Source of the DNA: Chloroflexota bacterium
GTDB lineage: Bacteria > Chloroflexota > UBA4733
Length of the DNA: 6,066 bases
Assembly: GCA_025980355.1 (NCBI GenBank)
Contig: JAICXR010000226.1
Coordinates: 1-6,066, forward strand
Direction: 5' to 3'
Both the position numbers and the translations under genes were made by a program. Shown here one piece after another: positions 1 to 5,570 of this stretch; the stretch's first letter is position 1, and each line of letters opens with the position of its first letter. A model generated the notes under the pieces. The model ran no database searches. It was not told the origin of the DNA and saw only the letters and a program-made list of their open reading frames with translations.

Positions 1-1
1 G

Positions 2-1831
2 CAGCTGAAGGTCAACGACGTGACCCACCGCCGGCTCTGCAACACCCCGGTGCTCCCCCGTGTGCGGGCGATCCTGGCCTGGAATACCGTCCCGCCGCTC
101 AACCCGGCCTACATGCCGGTCTTTGGCAACCAGAGAGACGCCACTATCCAGTTGCGACCGGAGCTGCTGATCCTTTCGAAGCTGCTCGACGAAAACGCCA
201 TGCAATTGCCGCCCTGGGTGCTGGAGCAGGTCGACCTCGAGAAGTCTTTGACCTTGGCGCCGCCGGCACCCGCGCCACTGCAGGCCCTGCTCGCCGCCAA
301 CCGGCAGCAGCAGGTGCCGGACCATCGCACGCTCTTCCCCGTCGTCCATCCCCTGGTCACCGGCGAGACGCACGCGGCGACCGTCGCAGCCCAGCCCGAC
401 CTTCCCCAACTGGCGTCGCTCAACGTCGACGTCGCGAAGGTGCTCGGCGCGTTGTCTACCCCGGCTGCAGCCGCCACTCCCGCCGCTGCCGCCCAGCAGG
501 GGAACACCGAATACGAGGAGATCGTGTGCGCTGGACTCAACACCGCGACCGACACCATCGGGGCGGTGATCCACGTCAAGCGCCCGATCGGCTACGGCGG
601 GACGCTCTGTCAGGCCGGCTCGACGGAGTACGTGGCATTCTGGGCGGACTGGGGCGACAACGGGTCGTTCGCGACCTACCTGGGCACCGCCGCGGTGCAG
701 GTCCACGACGTCGCGACCATCCCGGCGGGGGGCCTGTATTACGCCGTCTTGCTGCCGACGAACTTTCTGACGCATCTCGAGGCCTGTGGCAGTCCGAACG
801 CCGTGCGGCTGCGGGCCGTGCTGTCGTGGGCGGTCCCGCCGTCGACGACCGACCCCAATGCCGTCAACTTCTGGGGCAACCGCCTGGACGTCGCGATGCA
901 AATCCGGCCCGGTCAGAGGAGCGACGGCCTGATCGGCTTCCTCTACTACGTCGGCGGCGTCAACCTCCTCAACATCAGCACCACCACCCACCTCGCCTTC
1001 CCGTCGTCCGGCGTCCTCAACACCGCGGACTGCTCGTCGCCGCCGCAGGACCGTCCGTTCGCCGGCGCCACGTCGGTCGGCGGACGCATCTCGAACTTCG
1101 TCCCCGGAACCGTCTACTACCAGGTGCAGTACGCGCCGCACGGCAGCAGCTCGTTCCTGCCGGTGATGGCCGGCCCGTTCACCTACACCCTGTCCGATCC
1201 GACGTCGCCCCCGTTCTTTCAGAAGACCGTGACCTACACCAGCCCGGACGGCTGGTACCGGTACGAGGAGAATCCCGGGGCGCTCCAGTTCGAGGTCAAC
1301 AGCGAGCTGGCGGTATGGAACACCCTGGCCGTGCCGGACGGGACGTACGACCTGCGGTTGGCCTACACCACGAACTATCCGATCACCGCGGCCAGCGTCA
1401 TCCACTACACGAACAGCGTGGCGATCGTCGTGAGCAATCGGGGCTTCAGCGTGAGCCCGACGGCCAACCTGGCGATCGACACGAGCTTTGACGTCGACCT
1501 GGTGATCGACGGCGGCGACTGCCACAGCTACAAAGTCAGCGAGAAGATCGCCGGCCACCTGCGCGCCACCAACCCGTACTTCTGGGTCTGGACGCTCGAT
1601 CTCGAGCCGTCGACGCATACCCACGGCACGCAGACCGTGCCGCCGTGCCGGAGCTACGGTTCGCTCGCGGATCAGGGGGCCACGCCGAGCGAAGCGTGGA
1701 CCCTGGACACGACGCACCTCGACACCTGCGGCTACACCGTGACGCTGCGCGCGTACGATCGCGCCATCGTCAACAGCAACGGCGCCACTGCCCATTCGGC
1801 CTCGAAAGCCGTCGGCTTCGCGGTCATCTAG
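2..1831 (+). CDS. C-terminal part of a large repeat-containing beta-rich protein, function unknown (5' end outside window)
   Basis: The reading frame is open from base 2 (QLKVNDV...), so the GTG at 20 is not a convincing start and the gene begins upstream. 609 residues are visible, ending at TAG 1829-1831. I do not recognise a named family. A module of about 130 residues is complete at visible residues 170-303, with cysteines 176, 203 and 262. The tail of a second copy opens the window (residues 13-53). They are joined by a linker rich in Ala, Pro and Gln (about 54-169). After residue 310 come regions rich in Thr, Ser, Tyr and Val that look like beta sandwiches. The last segment (about 495-609) has cysteines 507, 549 and 576 and the motif THTHGTQ. 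No C-terminal anchor, membrane segment or catalytic motif is visible. Composition suggests an exported protein, but its N-terminus is not in view. Coding status is very secure from frame length and repeats; function is unknown. Confidence 0.9.
   Translation, partial: QLKVNDVTHRRLCNTPVLPRVRAILAWNTVPPLNPAYMPVFGNQRDATIQLRPELLILSKLLDENAMQLPPWVLEQVDLEKSLTLAPPAPAPLQALLAANRQQQVPDHRTLFPVVHPLVTGETHAATVAAQPDLPQLASLNVDVAKVLGALSTPAAAATPAAAAQQGNTEYEEIVCAGLNTATDTIGAVIHVKRPIGYGGTLCQAGSTEYVAFWADWGDNGSFATYLGTAAVQVHDVATIPAGGLYYAVLLPTNFLTHLEACGSPNAVRLRAVLSWAVPPSTTDPNAVNFWGNRLDVAMQIRPGQRSDGLIGFLYYVGGVNLLNISTTTHLAFPSSGVLNTADCSSPPQDRPFAGATSVGGRISNFVPGTVYYQVQYAPHGSSSFLPVMAGPFTYTLSDPTSPPFFQKTVTYTSPDGWYRYEENPGALQFEVNSELAVWNTLAVPDGTYDLRLAYTTNYPITAASVIHYTNSVAIVVSNRGFSVSPTANLAIDTSFDVDLVIDGGDCHSYKVSEKIAGHLRATNPYFWVWTLDLEPSTHTHGTQTVPPCRSYGSLADQGATPSEAWTLDTTHLDTCGYTVTLRAYDRAIVNSNGATAHSASKAVGFAVI
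38..160 (+). repeat. Protein-level repeat, copy A (module tail)
   Basis: This encodes CNTPVLPRVRAILAW, then PP, then VFGNQRDATIQLRP. It aligns with the end of copy B. The start of its module lies before the window. The repeat is clear in protein and diverged in DNA, so it is an old domain duplication rather than a recent DNA repeat. Confidence 0.85.
509..910 (+). repeat. Protein-level repeat, copy B (complete module)
   Basis: A complete module runs from EYEEIVC to MQIRP. Its tail, bases 785-910, encodes CGSPNAVRLRAVLSW, then PP, then NFWGNRLDVAMQIRP. The pattern shared with copy A is C-x2-P-x3-R-[VL]-R-A-[IV]-L-[AS]-W-x3-P, then [FW]-G-N-x-x-D-[AV]-x-[IM]-Q-[IL]-R-P. The front half adds CQAGSTEYVAFWADWGDNG. 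I believe similar modules occur in other bacterial hypothetical proteins but know no name for them. Confidence 0.85.
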
Positions 1832-1864
1832 AGCATCGCGTCCCGACCTCAATACCGGTCGCGG

Positions 1865-1925
1865 TGGAGCACGAAGGCCACCGGTGGATTGACGGCAGCG
1901 TGCTCCATCGTGCCGGCCACGATGG
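1865..1925 (+). terminator. Nested and overlapping inverted repeats, possible terminator of the upstream gene
   Basis: A perfect 9-base inverted repeat, TGGAGCACG (1865-1873) with CGTGCTCCA (1899-1907), encloses the 10-base palindrome CCACCGGTGG (1878-1887). A second perfect stem, CCATCGTG (1905-1912) with CACGATGG (1918-1925), has a five-base loop and shares bases 1905-1907 with the first. There is no T-run after it, so it is not a textbook intrinsic terminator. Its place, about 35-95 bases after a stop codon, fits 3' end formation or mRNA protection. An operator for the downstream gene is the alternative. Confidence 0.4.
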
Positions 1926-2065
1926 GTCGGAGAGCCAAGCCCCCCGACGTACCGCTGGTGGTCCCGCCAGCCGCGTGACATTGCCTGGCACATGGCTTGT
2001 GAGGGGAGGGCCAGCGCTCATCCGACGCGGTGGACAGGCGCTTCCGCCGCCTATGGCCGTTCGGC

Positions 2066-2071
2066 AGGAGG
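2066..2071 (+). promoter_or_regulatory. Ribosome binding site that fixes the protease start
   Basis: AGGAGG lies eight bases before the ATG at 2080, a near-ideal Shine-Dalgarno. It excludes the in-frame ATG at 2053 and the far upstream ATG at 1645 as the main start. Confidence 0.85.
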
Positions 2072-2079
2072 TGCCGCCC

Positions 2080-3795
2080 ATGCGTTTCGTCGCACGGTCC
2101 TGCAGGCGGATGCTCCGGGCCCTCATACTTCTGGCGTGCCTGTCGTTCGGCATCGCCCCCGGCGTTGCCCGCGCCCAGACGACTGCCCAAGACGCCGGGA
2201 TGGTCTTCCCCGACTTCCCCATCGCGAACGGCTACTATTTCAGTGAGGCGGCGGGCGATGACCCGAGTCAGGGATACACGATCACGGACGATGGCGGTAT
2301 CCCCTTCTGGGCCGCCTTTCAACAGCTTGGGGGCGTGGACGCGGTCGGCTTCCCGTCTACGGGACGCTTCTTGTGGGACGGCTTCGTCGACCAGGGTACC
2401 CAGAAGCTGGTGCTCCAGTGGAATCCGTCGGCACACCAGGTACAGGTGGTGAACACGTTCGACGTGCTGGCCCACCACGGTATGGACGGTTGGCTGTTGT
2501 CGAAATACCAGACGCCGCCCGCCTTCGACAACGGCGCCGACGCCGGCAAGACTTGGGCGCAGGTCGTCGCCCGCCACCAGGCCGAGCTGGACTGGAACGC
2601 CGCCATCAAGGCCCGCTACTTCGCCGACCCCGACCCGATCGCCCACTTCGGCCTGCCCCAGTCCTACGCCGACGAAGGCGACGTGCTGGTCGTCCGCTGC
2701 CAGCGCGCCGTCTTCCAGCAGTGGAAAGTAGACGTCCCGTGGGCGAAAGCCGGCACCGTGACGATCGCCAACGGCGGCGACATCGCCAAGGCGGCCGGGA
2801 TTTTACCGGCCGGGGCCGCCACGCCTTCGGCCGCCGCCGGCCTCATTGTTGGTCCGCTGGGCGTGGCCTTCACGCTCAGCCCGCAACAAGAGACCGCCGT
2901 TCGCGCCGTCGCCAACAACGTTCAGCGATCCCTCGTGCTGATCGTCTCCGACCTTGGTCAGGGAGAAGAATCGATCGGTTCCGGCGTGATCACCGATCCG
3001 AGCGGCGTCATCGTGACCGACGCGCACGTCGTGGCCGGCGCGCAACAGACGGTGGTGACGCTGGCGGACGGACGCCGCTTGCCGGCGCAACTGGTGGGGA
3101 GGGACACACTCTCCGACGTGGCCGTCCTCCGGGTCCCGGCCACGGGCCTGCCGCCGATCCGGGGGAGCACCGCGCCCGCGCAGCCCGGATCGCTCGCCGT
3201 GGCCATCGGCTTCACCGACGCCTTCCCCGCCATCCCGATGATCCGCGCCGGCACCGTCATTACCACCGTGCCGGAGGAAGTGCATACCTCCCCGGTCAAA
3301 CTCATCGTCGACGACCTCTTCACCTACTTCGGCGATAGCGGCGGGCCGGTGCTGGACCTGCAGGGCCGCGTCATCGGGCTGGTCGACGCGGGCGGGCCGG
3401 TCACCGTTCGCGGCGTGACCCTGGAGATCAGCTACGAGACGAGCTACGCCAGCCTGCTGCCCCTGGTGCAACGGATCTTGGCGACCGGAAGCAATATCGT
3501 GCGGCCCGATCCGGGGTTCGGCGGTGTCACGATGACCGCCGAGCTCGCGGCGCGCTTCGGCTTGCCGCGGACAGGCGGCGTGCTCGCCTTGCGCGTCGAT
3601 CCGCACTCACCGGCGAGCCAGGCCGGCATGATCGTGGGGGACATCGTGACGGCTATTGACGACACGCCAACGCCGGACGTTTCCACCCTGGTGGCGCTGA
3701 TCGACCGGCATCAACCCGGCGATCACATCACCATCAGCTTCGTGGATCCCGCTGGCGGTCTGCACACGGCCGGCCTGACCCTGGCCGGAGCATAG
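2080..3795 (+). CDS. Secreted HtrA/Deg-type trypsin-like serine protease with one PDZ domain and a duplicated N-terminal module
   Basis: 571 residues. The start follows an ideal AGGAGG and begins a signal peptide: basic stretch to residue 13, hydrophobic core 14-29, likely cleavage after ARA at 32. Residues about 41-260 hold a module with two related units: GFPSTGRF...LQW (90-114) and FGLPQS...VFQQW (190-215). I associate it with Chloroflexota surface proteins (inference). Residues about 280-465 are the protease domain: SIGSGVI, His316 in TDAHVV, Asp346 in LSDVAVLRV, Ser420 in GDSGGPV. The spacings of 30 and 74 residues are close to those of E. coli DegP. One PDZ domain fills about 476-571, with GVLALRVDPHSPASQAGM and GDIVTAIDD. 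The likely role is extracytoplasmic protein quality control or processing of surface proteins. There is no second PDZ domain, and no membrane anchor after the signal peptide. The triad is intact, so it should be active. It ends 10 bases from the convergent RHS gene. Confidence 0.93.
   Translation: MRFVARSCRRMLRALILLACLSFGIAPGVARAQTTAQDAGMVFPDFPIANGYYFSEAAGDDPSQGYTITDDGGIPFWAAFQQLGGVDAVGFPSTGRFLWDGFVDQGTQKLVLQWNPSAHQVQVVNTFDVLAHHGMDGWLLSKYQTPPAFDNGADAGKTWAQVVARHQAELDWNAAIKARYFADPDPIAHFGLPQSYADEGDVLVVRCQRAVFQQWKVDVPWAKAGTVTIANGGDIAKAAGILPAGAATPSAAAGLIVGPLGVAFTLSPQQETAVRAVANNVQRSLVLIVSDLGQGEESIGSGVITDPSGVIVTDAHVVAGAQQTVVTLADGRRLPAQLVGRDTLSDVAVLRVPATGLPPIRGSTAPAQPGSLAVAIGFTDAFPAIPMIRAGTVITTVPEEVHTSPVKLIVDDLFTYFGDSGGPVLDLQGRVIGLVDAGGPVTVRGVTLEISYETSYASLLPLVQRILATGSNIVRPDPGFGGVTMTAELAARFGLPRTGGVLALRVDPHSPASQAGMIVGDIVTAIDDTPTPDVSTLVALIDRHQPGDHITISFVDPAGGLHTAGLTLAGA
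3770..3788. terminator. GC-rich hairpin at the convergent gene junction
   Basis: CCGGCC (3770-3775) and GGCCGG (3783-3788) form a perfect six-pair stem with a seven-base loop. It lies in the last codons of the protease gene, just before its stop. With only 10 bases between the converging stops, a terminator acting on both strands would have to lie inside coding sequence. There is no T-run on either strand, so the terminator role is only a suggestion. Confidence 0.25.
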
Positions 3796-3805
3796 CGGGC
3801 GGTCG

Positions 3806-5218
3806 CTACGGCGCGCTGGTCGTGACCGTCGGCAGATGGGCGGGATTGGCTTCCCAAGGAAAGCGCTGGGTGTTGAGCCGCTTGGCGATCCCGCCCGGAC
3901 CGTTGATCCAGGCCCAGTAGCCATTGGTGAAGGCGGTCCAGTTGTCGGCCTTCCGCCAGACGAGGAGGCCGTTCGTCGTGCGCTGTTGGCCATCGCCGTT
4001 GGCGGCGTAAGAGACGTCGTCCACGCAGTTGCCGACGATCACCGGAATGAGATCGTCGAGGGTCTTGAATCCCAGCGTGAACTGGCAGCCGGTCGGGGCG
4101 GTGTAGGTGGTGCCTGGCGGGGCGGCGTTGTAGTTGGCCGAGGCGGACACGACGTAGGGGTGACCGTTCGCGTCCAGGCCGTACTGAACGGTGTAAACGG
4201 ACTGGGGGTCAAAATTGATGACCTGCTTGACGAGGTTCCCTTTGGGGTCGTAGGTGTCCACGCGGGTGGGGTGGAAGGTGGGGGCGTTCGGCAACCCCGG
4301 CTCGACGACGGTGGTGATCTGGCCACCGTCCGGGGTGGAGGTGTACGTCAAGGTCGTTCCCTGCCCGGCGGCCTGGCTGGCCGCGGACTGTTGGGCGACG
4401 ATGCGCCCTTGGGCGTCATAGGTGTTGGTCAGCTGCGTCGTGCCATGGCTGTCGGTCACCGTCGTCAGCAAGCTGCTGTTCGGGGCGTACCCGTAGGTGG
4501 TGGTTGCCCCGGCGCCATCGGTTGCCGTATGGAGGAGGGCGCCATCGTAGGTATAGGCGGCGGCGGCGGTGGTGCTGAGGCTGCTGGTGACGCTGGTGAG
4601 CTGACCGCCCGCGCTGTAGTGCAGGATCAGCGTACCGCGGCCGGTGGGGTCGGTCACCGTCGACAGCAGGCCGCAGGAGCAGTAGGACAACGTCACGACG
4701 TCACCCGACGTGTCCTTGACCGACACGGGCATGCCCTTCGCGTCGAAGGTCCACTGGGTGCCGTTCTGATCCGTCGCTGAGGCGCCATTTCCTTGAGCGG
4801 CGACGGTGAGCGTCTCGCCGGTGCTGAAGCGGTAACGGCCATCGGGGTCGGGCGGGATCATACCCGCACCGTAGGGCGGCCAGTCGACAAAGATCGTTCC
4901 CTTGCCATCCGGGACCTGCTTCAGTCGTTCGTCGTAGGTGTCCATCCAGCCCGTGCCGAGGTCGCCCTTGATCCCGTTACCGCTGTAGTAGTAGCGGGTG
5001 AACTGCAGCAGGGGGTTGAGCCATCCCTGGCCAAGGTCGCTATCGGCTCGCCAGTAGTGGCCCGTGAGCGTGCTGATCGGGTCGCCGGCGAAAGCGGCAT
5101 CGGGTGATCCGGCGGCCGAGGCGGTGGGAGCGGGCCCCGGCAGGGCAACGAGCCAACCGGCGGAAGCGAACATCACGGCCAAACCGATGGCGACGAGGGA
5201 ACGGCTCACGCGACGCAT
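3806..5218 (-). CDS. Secreted RHS/YD-repeat protein with a Chloroflexota-type C-terminal module
   Basis: 470 residues from ATG 5218-5216, chosen because GGAGGAGGAG precedes it and MRRVSRSLV starts a signal peptide (hydrophobic core 8-26, probable cleavage after SAA near 36). Residues 43-99 resemble the conserved N-terminal part of RHS proteins (GDPISTLTGHYW, then LLQFTRYYYSG and LGTGWMDTYDERL). YD-type repeats fill about 125-350: TVTDPTGRG, YTYDGALLHTATDGAG, YGYAPNSSLLTTVTDSHG, TYDAQGRIVAQ, TYDPKGNLVKQ. RHS repeats usually build a beta-rich shell around a C-terminal cargo. Here the repeat region is short, and I see no RHS core-end motif, autoprotease site or toxin. The last 93 residues are instead a compact module (about 378-456) with Cys378, Cys398 and LLVWRKADNWTAFTNGY, which I recall from Chloroflexota surface proteins. 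A CSC pair sits at 180-182. It is likely exported and binding or structural. It converges on the protease gene and diverges from bluB. Confidence 0.88.
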   Translation of the reverse strand: MRRVSRSLVAIGLAVMFASAGWLVALPGPAPTASAAGSPDAAFAGDPISTLTGHYWRADSDLGQGWLNPLLQFTRYYYSGNGIKGDLGTGWMDTYDERLKQVPDGKGTIFVDWPPYGAGMIPPDPDGRYRFSTGETLTVAAQGNGASATDQNGTQWTFDAKGMPVSVKDTSGDVVTLSYCSCGLLSTVTDPTGRGTLILHYSAGGQLTSVTSSLSTTAAAAYTYDGALLHTATDGAGATTTYGYAPNSSLLTTVTDSHGTTQLTNTYDAQGRIVAQQSAASQAAGQGTTLTYTSTPDGGQITTVVEPGLPNAPTFHPTRVDTYDPKGNLVKQVINFDPQSVYTVQYGLDANGHPYVVSASANYNAAPPGTTYTAPTGCQFTLGFKTLDDLIPVIVGNCVDDVSYAANGDGQQRTTNGLLVWRKADNWTAFTNGYWAWINGPGGIAKRLNTQRFPWEANPAHLPTVTTSAP

Positions 5219-5223
5219 GGGAT

Positions 5224-5233
5224 CTCCTCCTCC
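5224..5233 (-). promoter_or_regulatory. Ribosome binding site of the RHS gene
   Basis: Read on the minus strand this is GGAGGAGGAG, five bases before the ATG at 5218-5216, with an AGGAGG seven bases away. It fixes that ATG as the start and rules out the in-frame start 10 codons upstream. Confidence 0.85.
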
Positions 5234-5305
5234 GTTGCCGGTGACCACCCACGTTCAACGCGCCGGGGGAGTTGCCGGCCCTGTCCGCGGCCTACGCAAG
5301 GGTCG

Positions 5306-5336
5306 TGCCGATACACGCAGGGGCCCTGCCGATACA
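5306..5336. repeat. Direct repeat pair with 21-bp period around a palindrome, candidate operator
   Basis: TGCCGATACA occurs at 5306-5315 and again at 5327-5336, exactly 21 bases apart, two turns of the helix. Between and overlapping them, GCAGGG (5317-5322) and CCCTGC (5324-5329) form an inverted repeat around one base. The pair lies 88-118 bases before the RHS start, and upstream of the candidate bluB promoter. A regulator binding two sites on one helix face is the simplest reading. Confidence 0.4.
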
Positions 5337-5390
5337 GAGAATGGCCAGGGAATAATCAAACGTTACTGTTGCCCGGTTGCTCATGCCGGT

Positions 5391-5418
5391 TTGCCGTACT
5401 GGGCTTCGGCGGTACGAT
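5391..5418 (+). promoter_or_regulatory. Candidate sigma-70-type promoter for bluB
   Basis: TTGCCG (5391-5396) and TACGAT (5413-5418) are separated by 16 bases; each matches four of six consensus positions, with the key -10 T, A and T kept. Transcription would start near 5425, giving a leader of about 145 bases. An inverted repeat, CGTAC (5395-5399) with GTACG (5412-5416), fills the spacer and touches both boxes, so a bound repressor could block this promoter. Confidence 0.4.
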
Positions 5419-5470
5419 GGCCGGGTGTCGCCCGGAGCTGAATTCGTGACCATTTGCATCGCTGGGCGCG

Positions 5471-5523
5471 TGCCGCTGTTGCGGCAGCGGTCCCGTTGTC
5501 GGCGCGAGCGCTGTAAAGGCGCT
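5471..5523 (+). promoter_or_regulatory. Small hairpins in the predicted bluB leader
   Basis: Two mutually exclusive stems share bases: TGCCGC (5471-5476) with GCGGCA (5481-5486), four-base loop, and CCGCTG (5473-5478) with CAGCGG (5485-5490), six-base loop. A third, AGCGC (5507-5511) with GCGCT (5519-5523), lies 47 bases before the ATG. Short GC stems are common by chance in such DNA, so a regulatory role is speculative. No cobalamin riboswitch core is recognisable. Confidence 0.25.
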
Positions 5524-5556
5524 ACCATGACGGCAACTTCAACATTGCTTTGCACC

Positions 5557-5562
5557 GGGAGG
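5557..5562 (+). promoter_or_regulatory. Ribosome binding site of bluB
   Basis: GGGAGG lies eight bases before the ATG at 5571. This supports that start over the unrelated ATG at 5527, which opens a different frame. Confidence 0.75.
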
Positions 5563-5570
5563 TTGGACCT

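Larger units (their letters stand above)
1832..2079. other. Intergenic region, 248 bases, rich in inverted repeats
   Basis: This lies between the stop of the first gene and the ATG of the protease gene. The protease frame is open through it, but the translation (HLEHRVPTSIPVAV...) resembles no protein, and the ribosome binding site at 2066 argues against translation of this stretch. Besides the inverted repeats listed separately, a GCTGGTG/CGCCAGC stem (1954-1960 with 1965-1971, four-base loop, one G-U pair) is present. I found no convincing -35/-10 pair for the protease gene. A TTGACG at 1889-1894 has no matching -10. Confidence 0.6.
5219..5570. other. Divergent intergenic region between the RHS gene and bluB
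   Basis: 352 bases with no gene I can support. Small frames exist on both strands but read like high-GC shadows. The region holds the Shine-Dalgarno of the RHS gene at its left end, a direct repeat pair, a palindrome, a candidate promoter towards bluB, leader hairpins, and the bluB Shine-Dalgarno at its right end. I could not find a good promoter for the minus-strand gene. The best AT-rich spot is 5350-5362. Confidence 0.7.

Noticed and set aside
526..1491. 321-codon frame in another phase within the first gene
   Set aside because: Very rich in Arg, Gly and Pro, as expected from frame-shifted GC-rich coding DNA; the true frame carries the repeats.
1645..2079. Upstream extension of the protease frame to an ATG at 1645
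   Set aside because: It overlaps the end of the first gene in another frame, the translation looks like high-GC noise, and a perfect ribosome binding site followed by a signal peptide marks 2080 as the start.
1849..3606. Long minus-strand open frames opposite the protease gene (1849-2646 and 2803-3606)
   Set aside because: They are antisense to a secure protease with recognisable domains, resemble no protein family, and are expected from third-position GC bias.
3836..4780. 314-codon plus-strand frame opposite the RHS gene
   Set aside because: A Gly/Val/Arg-rich shadow of the minus-strand gene with no recognisable domain and no ribosome binding site.
3806..5218. RHS polymorphic toxin with an immunity gene
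   Set aside because: The C-terminus is not toxin-like, no RHS core-end motif precedes it, and no small gene follows. The neighbour on that side is the convergent protease gene.
5219..5248. RHS protein starting 10 codons earlier, at 5248
   Set aside because: Those codons are made of the Shine-Dalgarno stretch itself (GGAGGAGGAG), and the signal peptide begins correctly at the ATG at 5218.
5064..5555. Other small frames in or near the divergent intergenic region (5064-5441 plus, 5292-5555 minus)
   Set aside because: They run through the RHS start, the repeats and the promoter elements, with no family resemblance or start signals.
5219..5570. Cobalamin riboswitch upstream of bluB
   Set aside because: By eye I cannot find the conserved B12-box sequence or the usual core segments. 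A covariance search would settle this.
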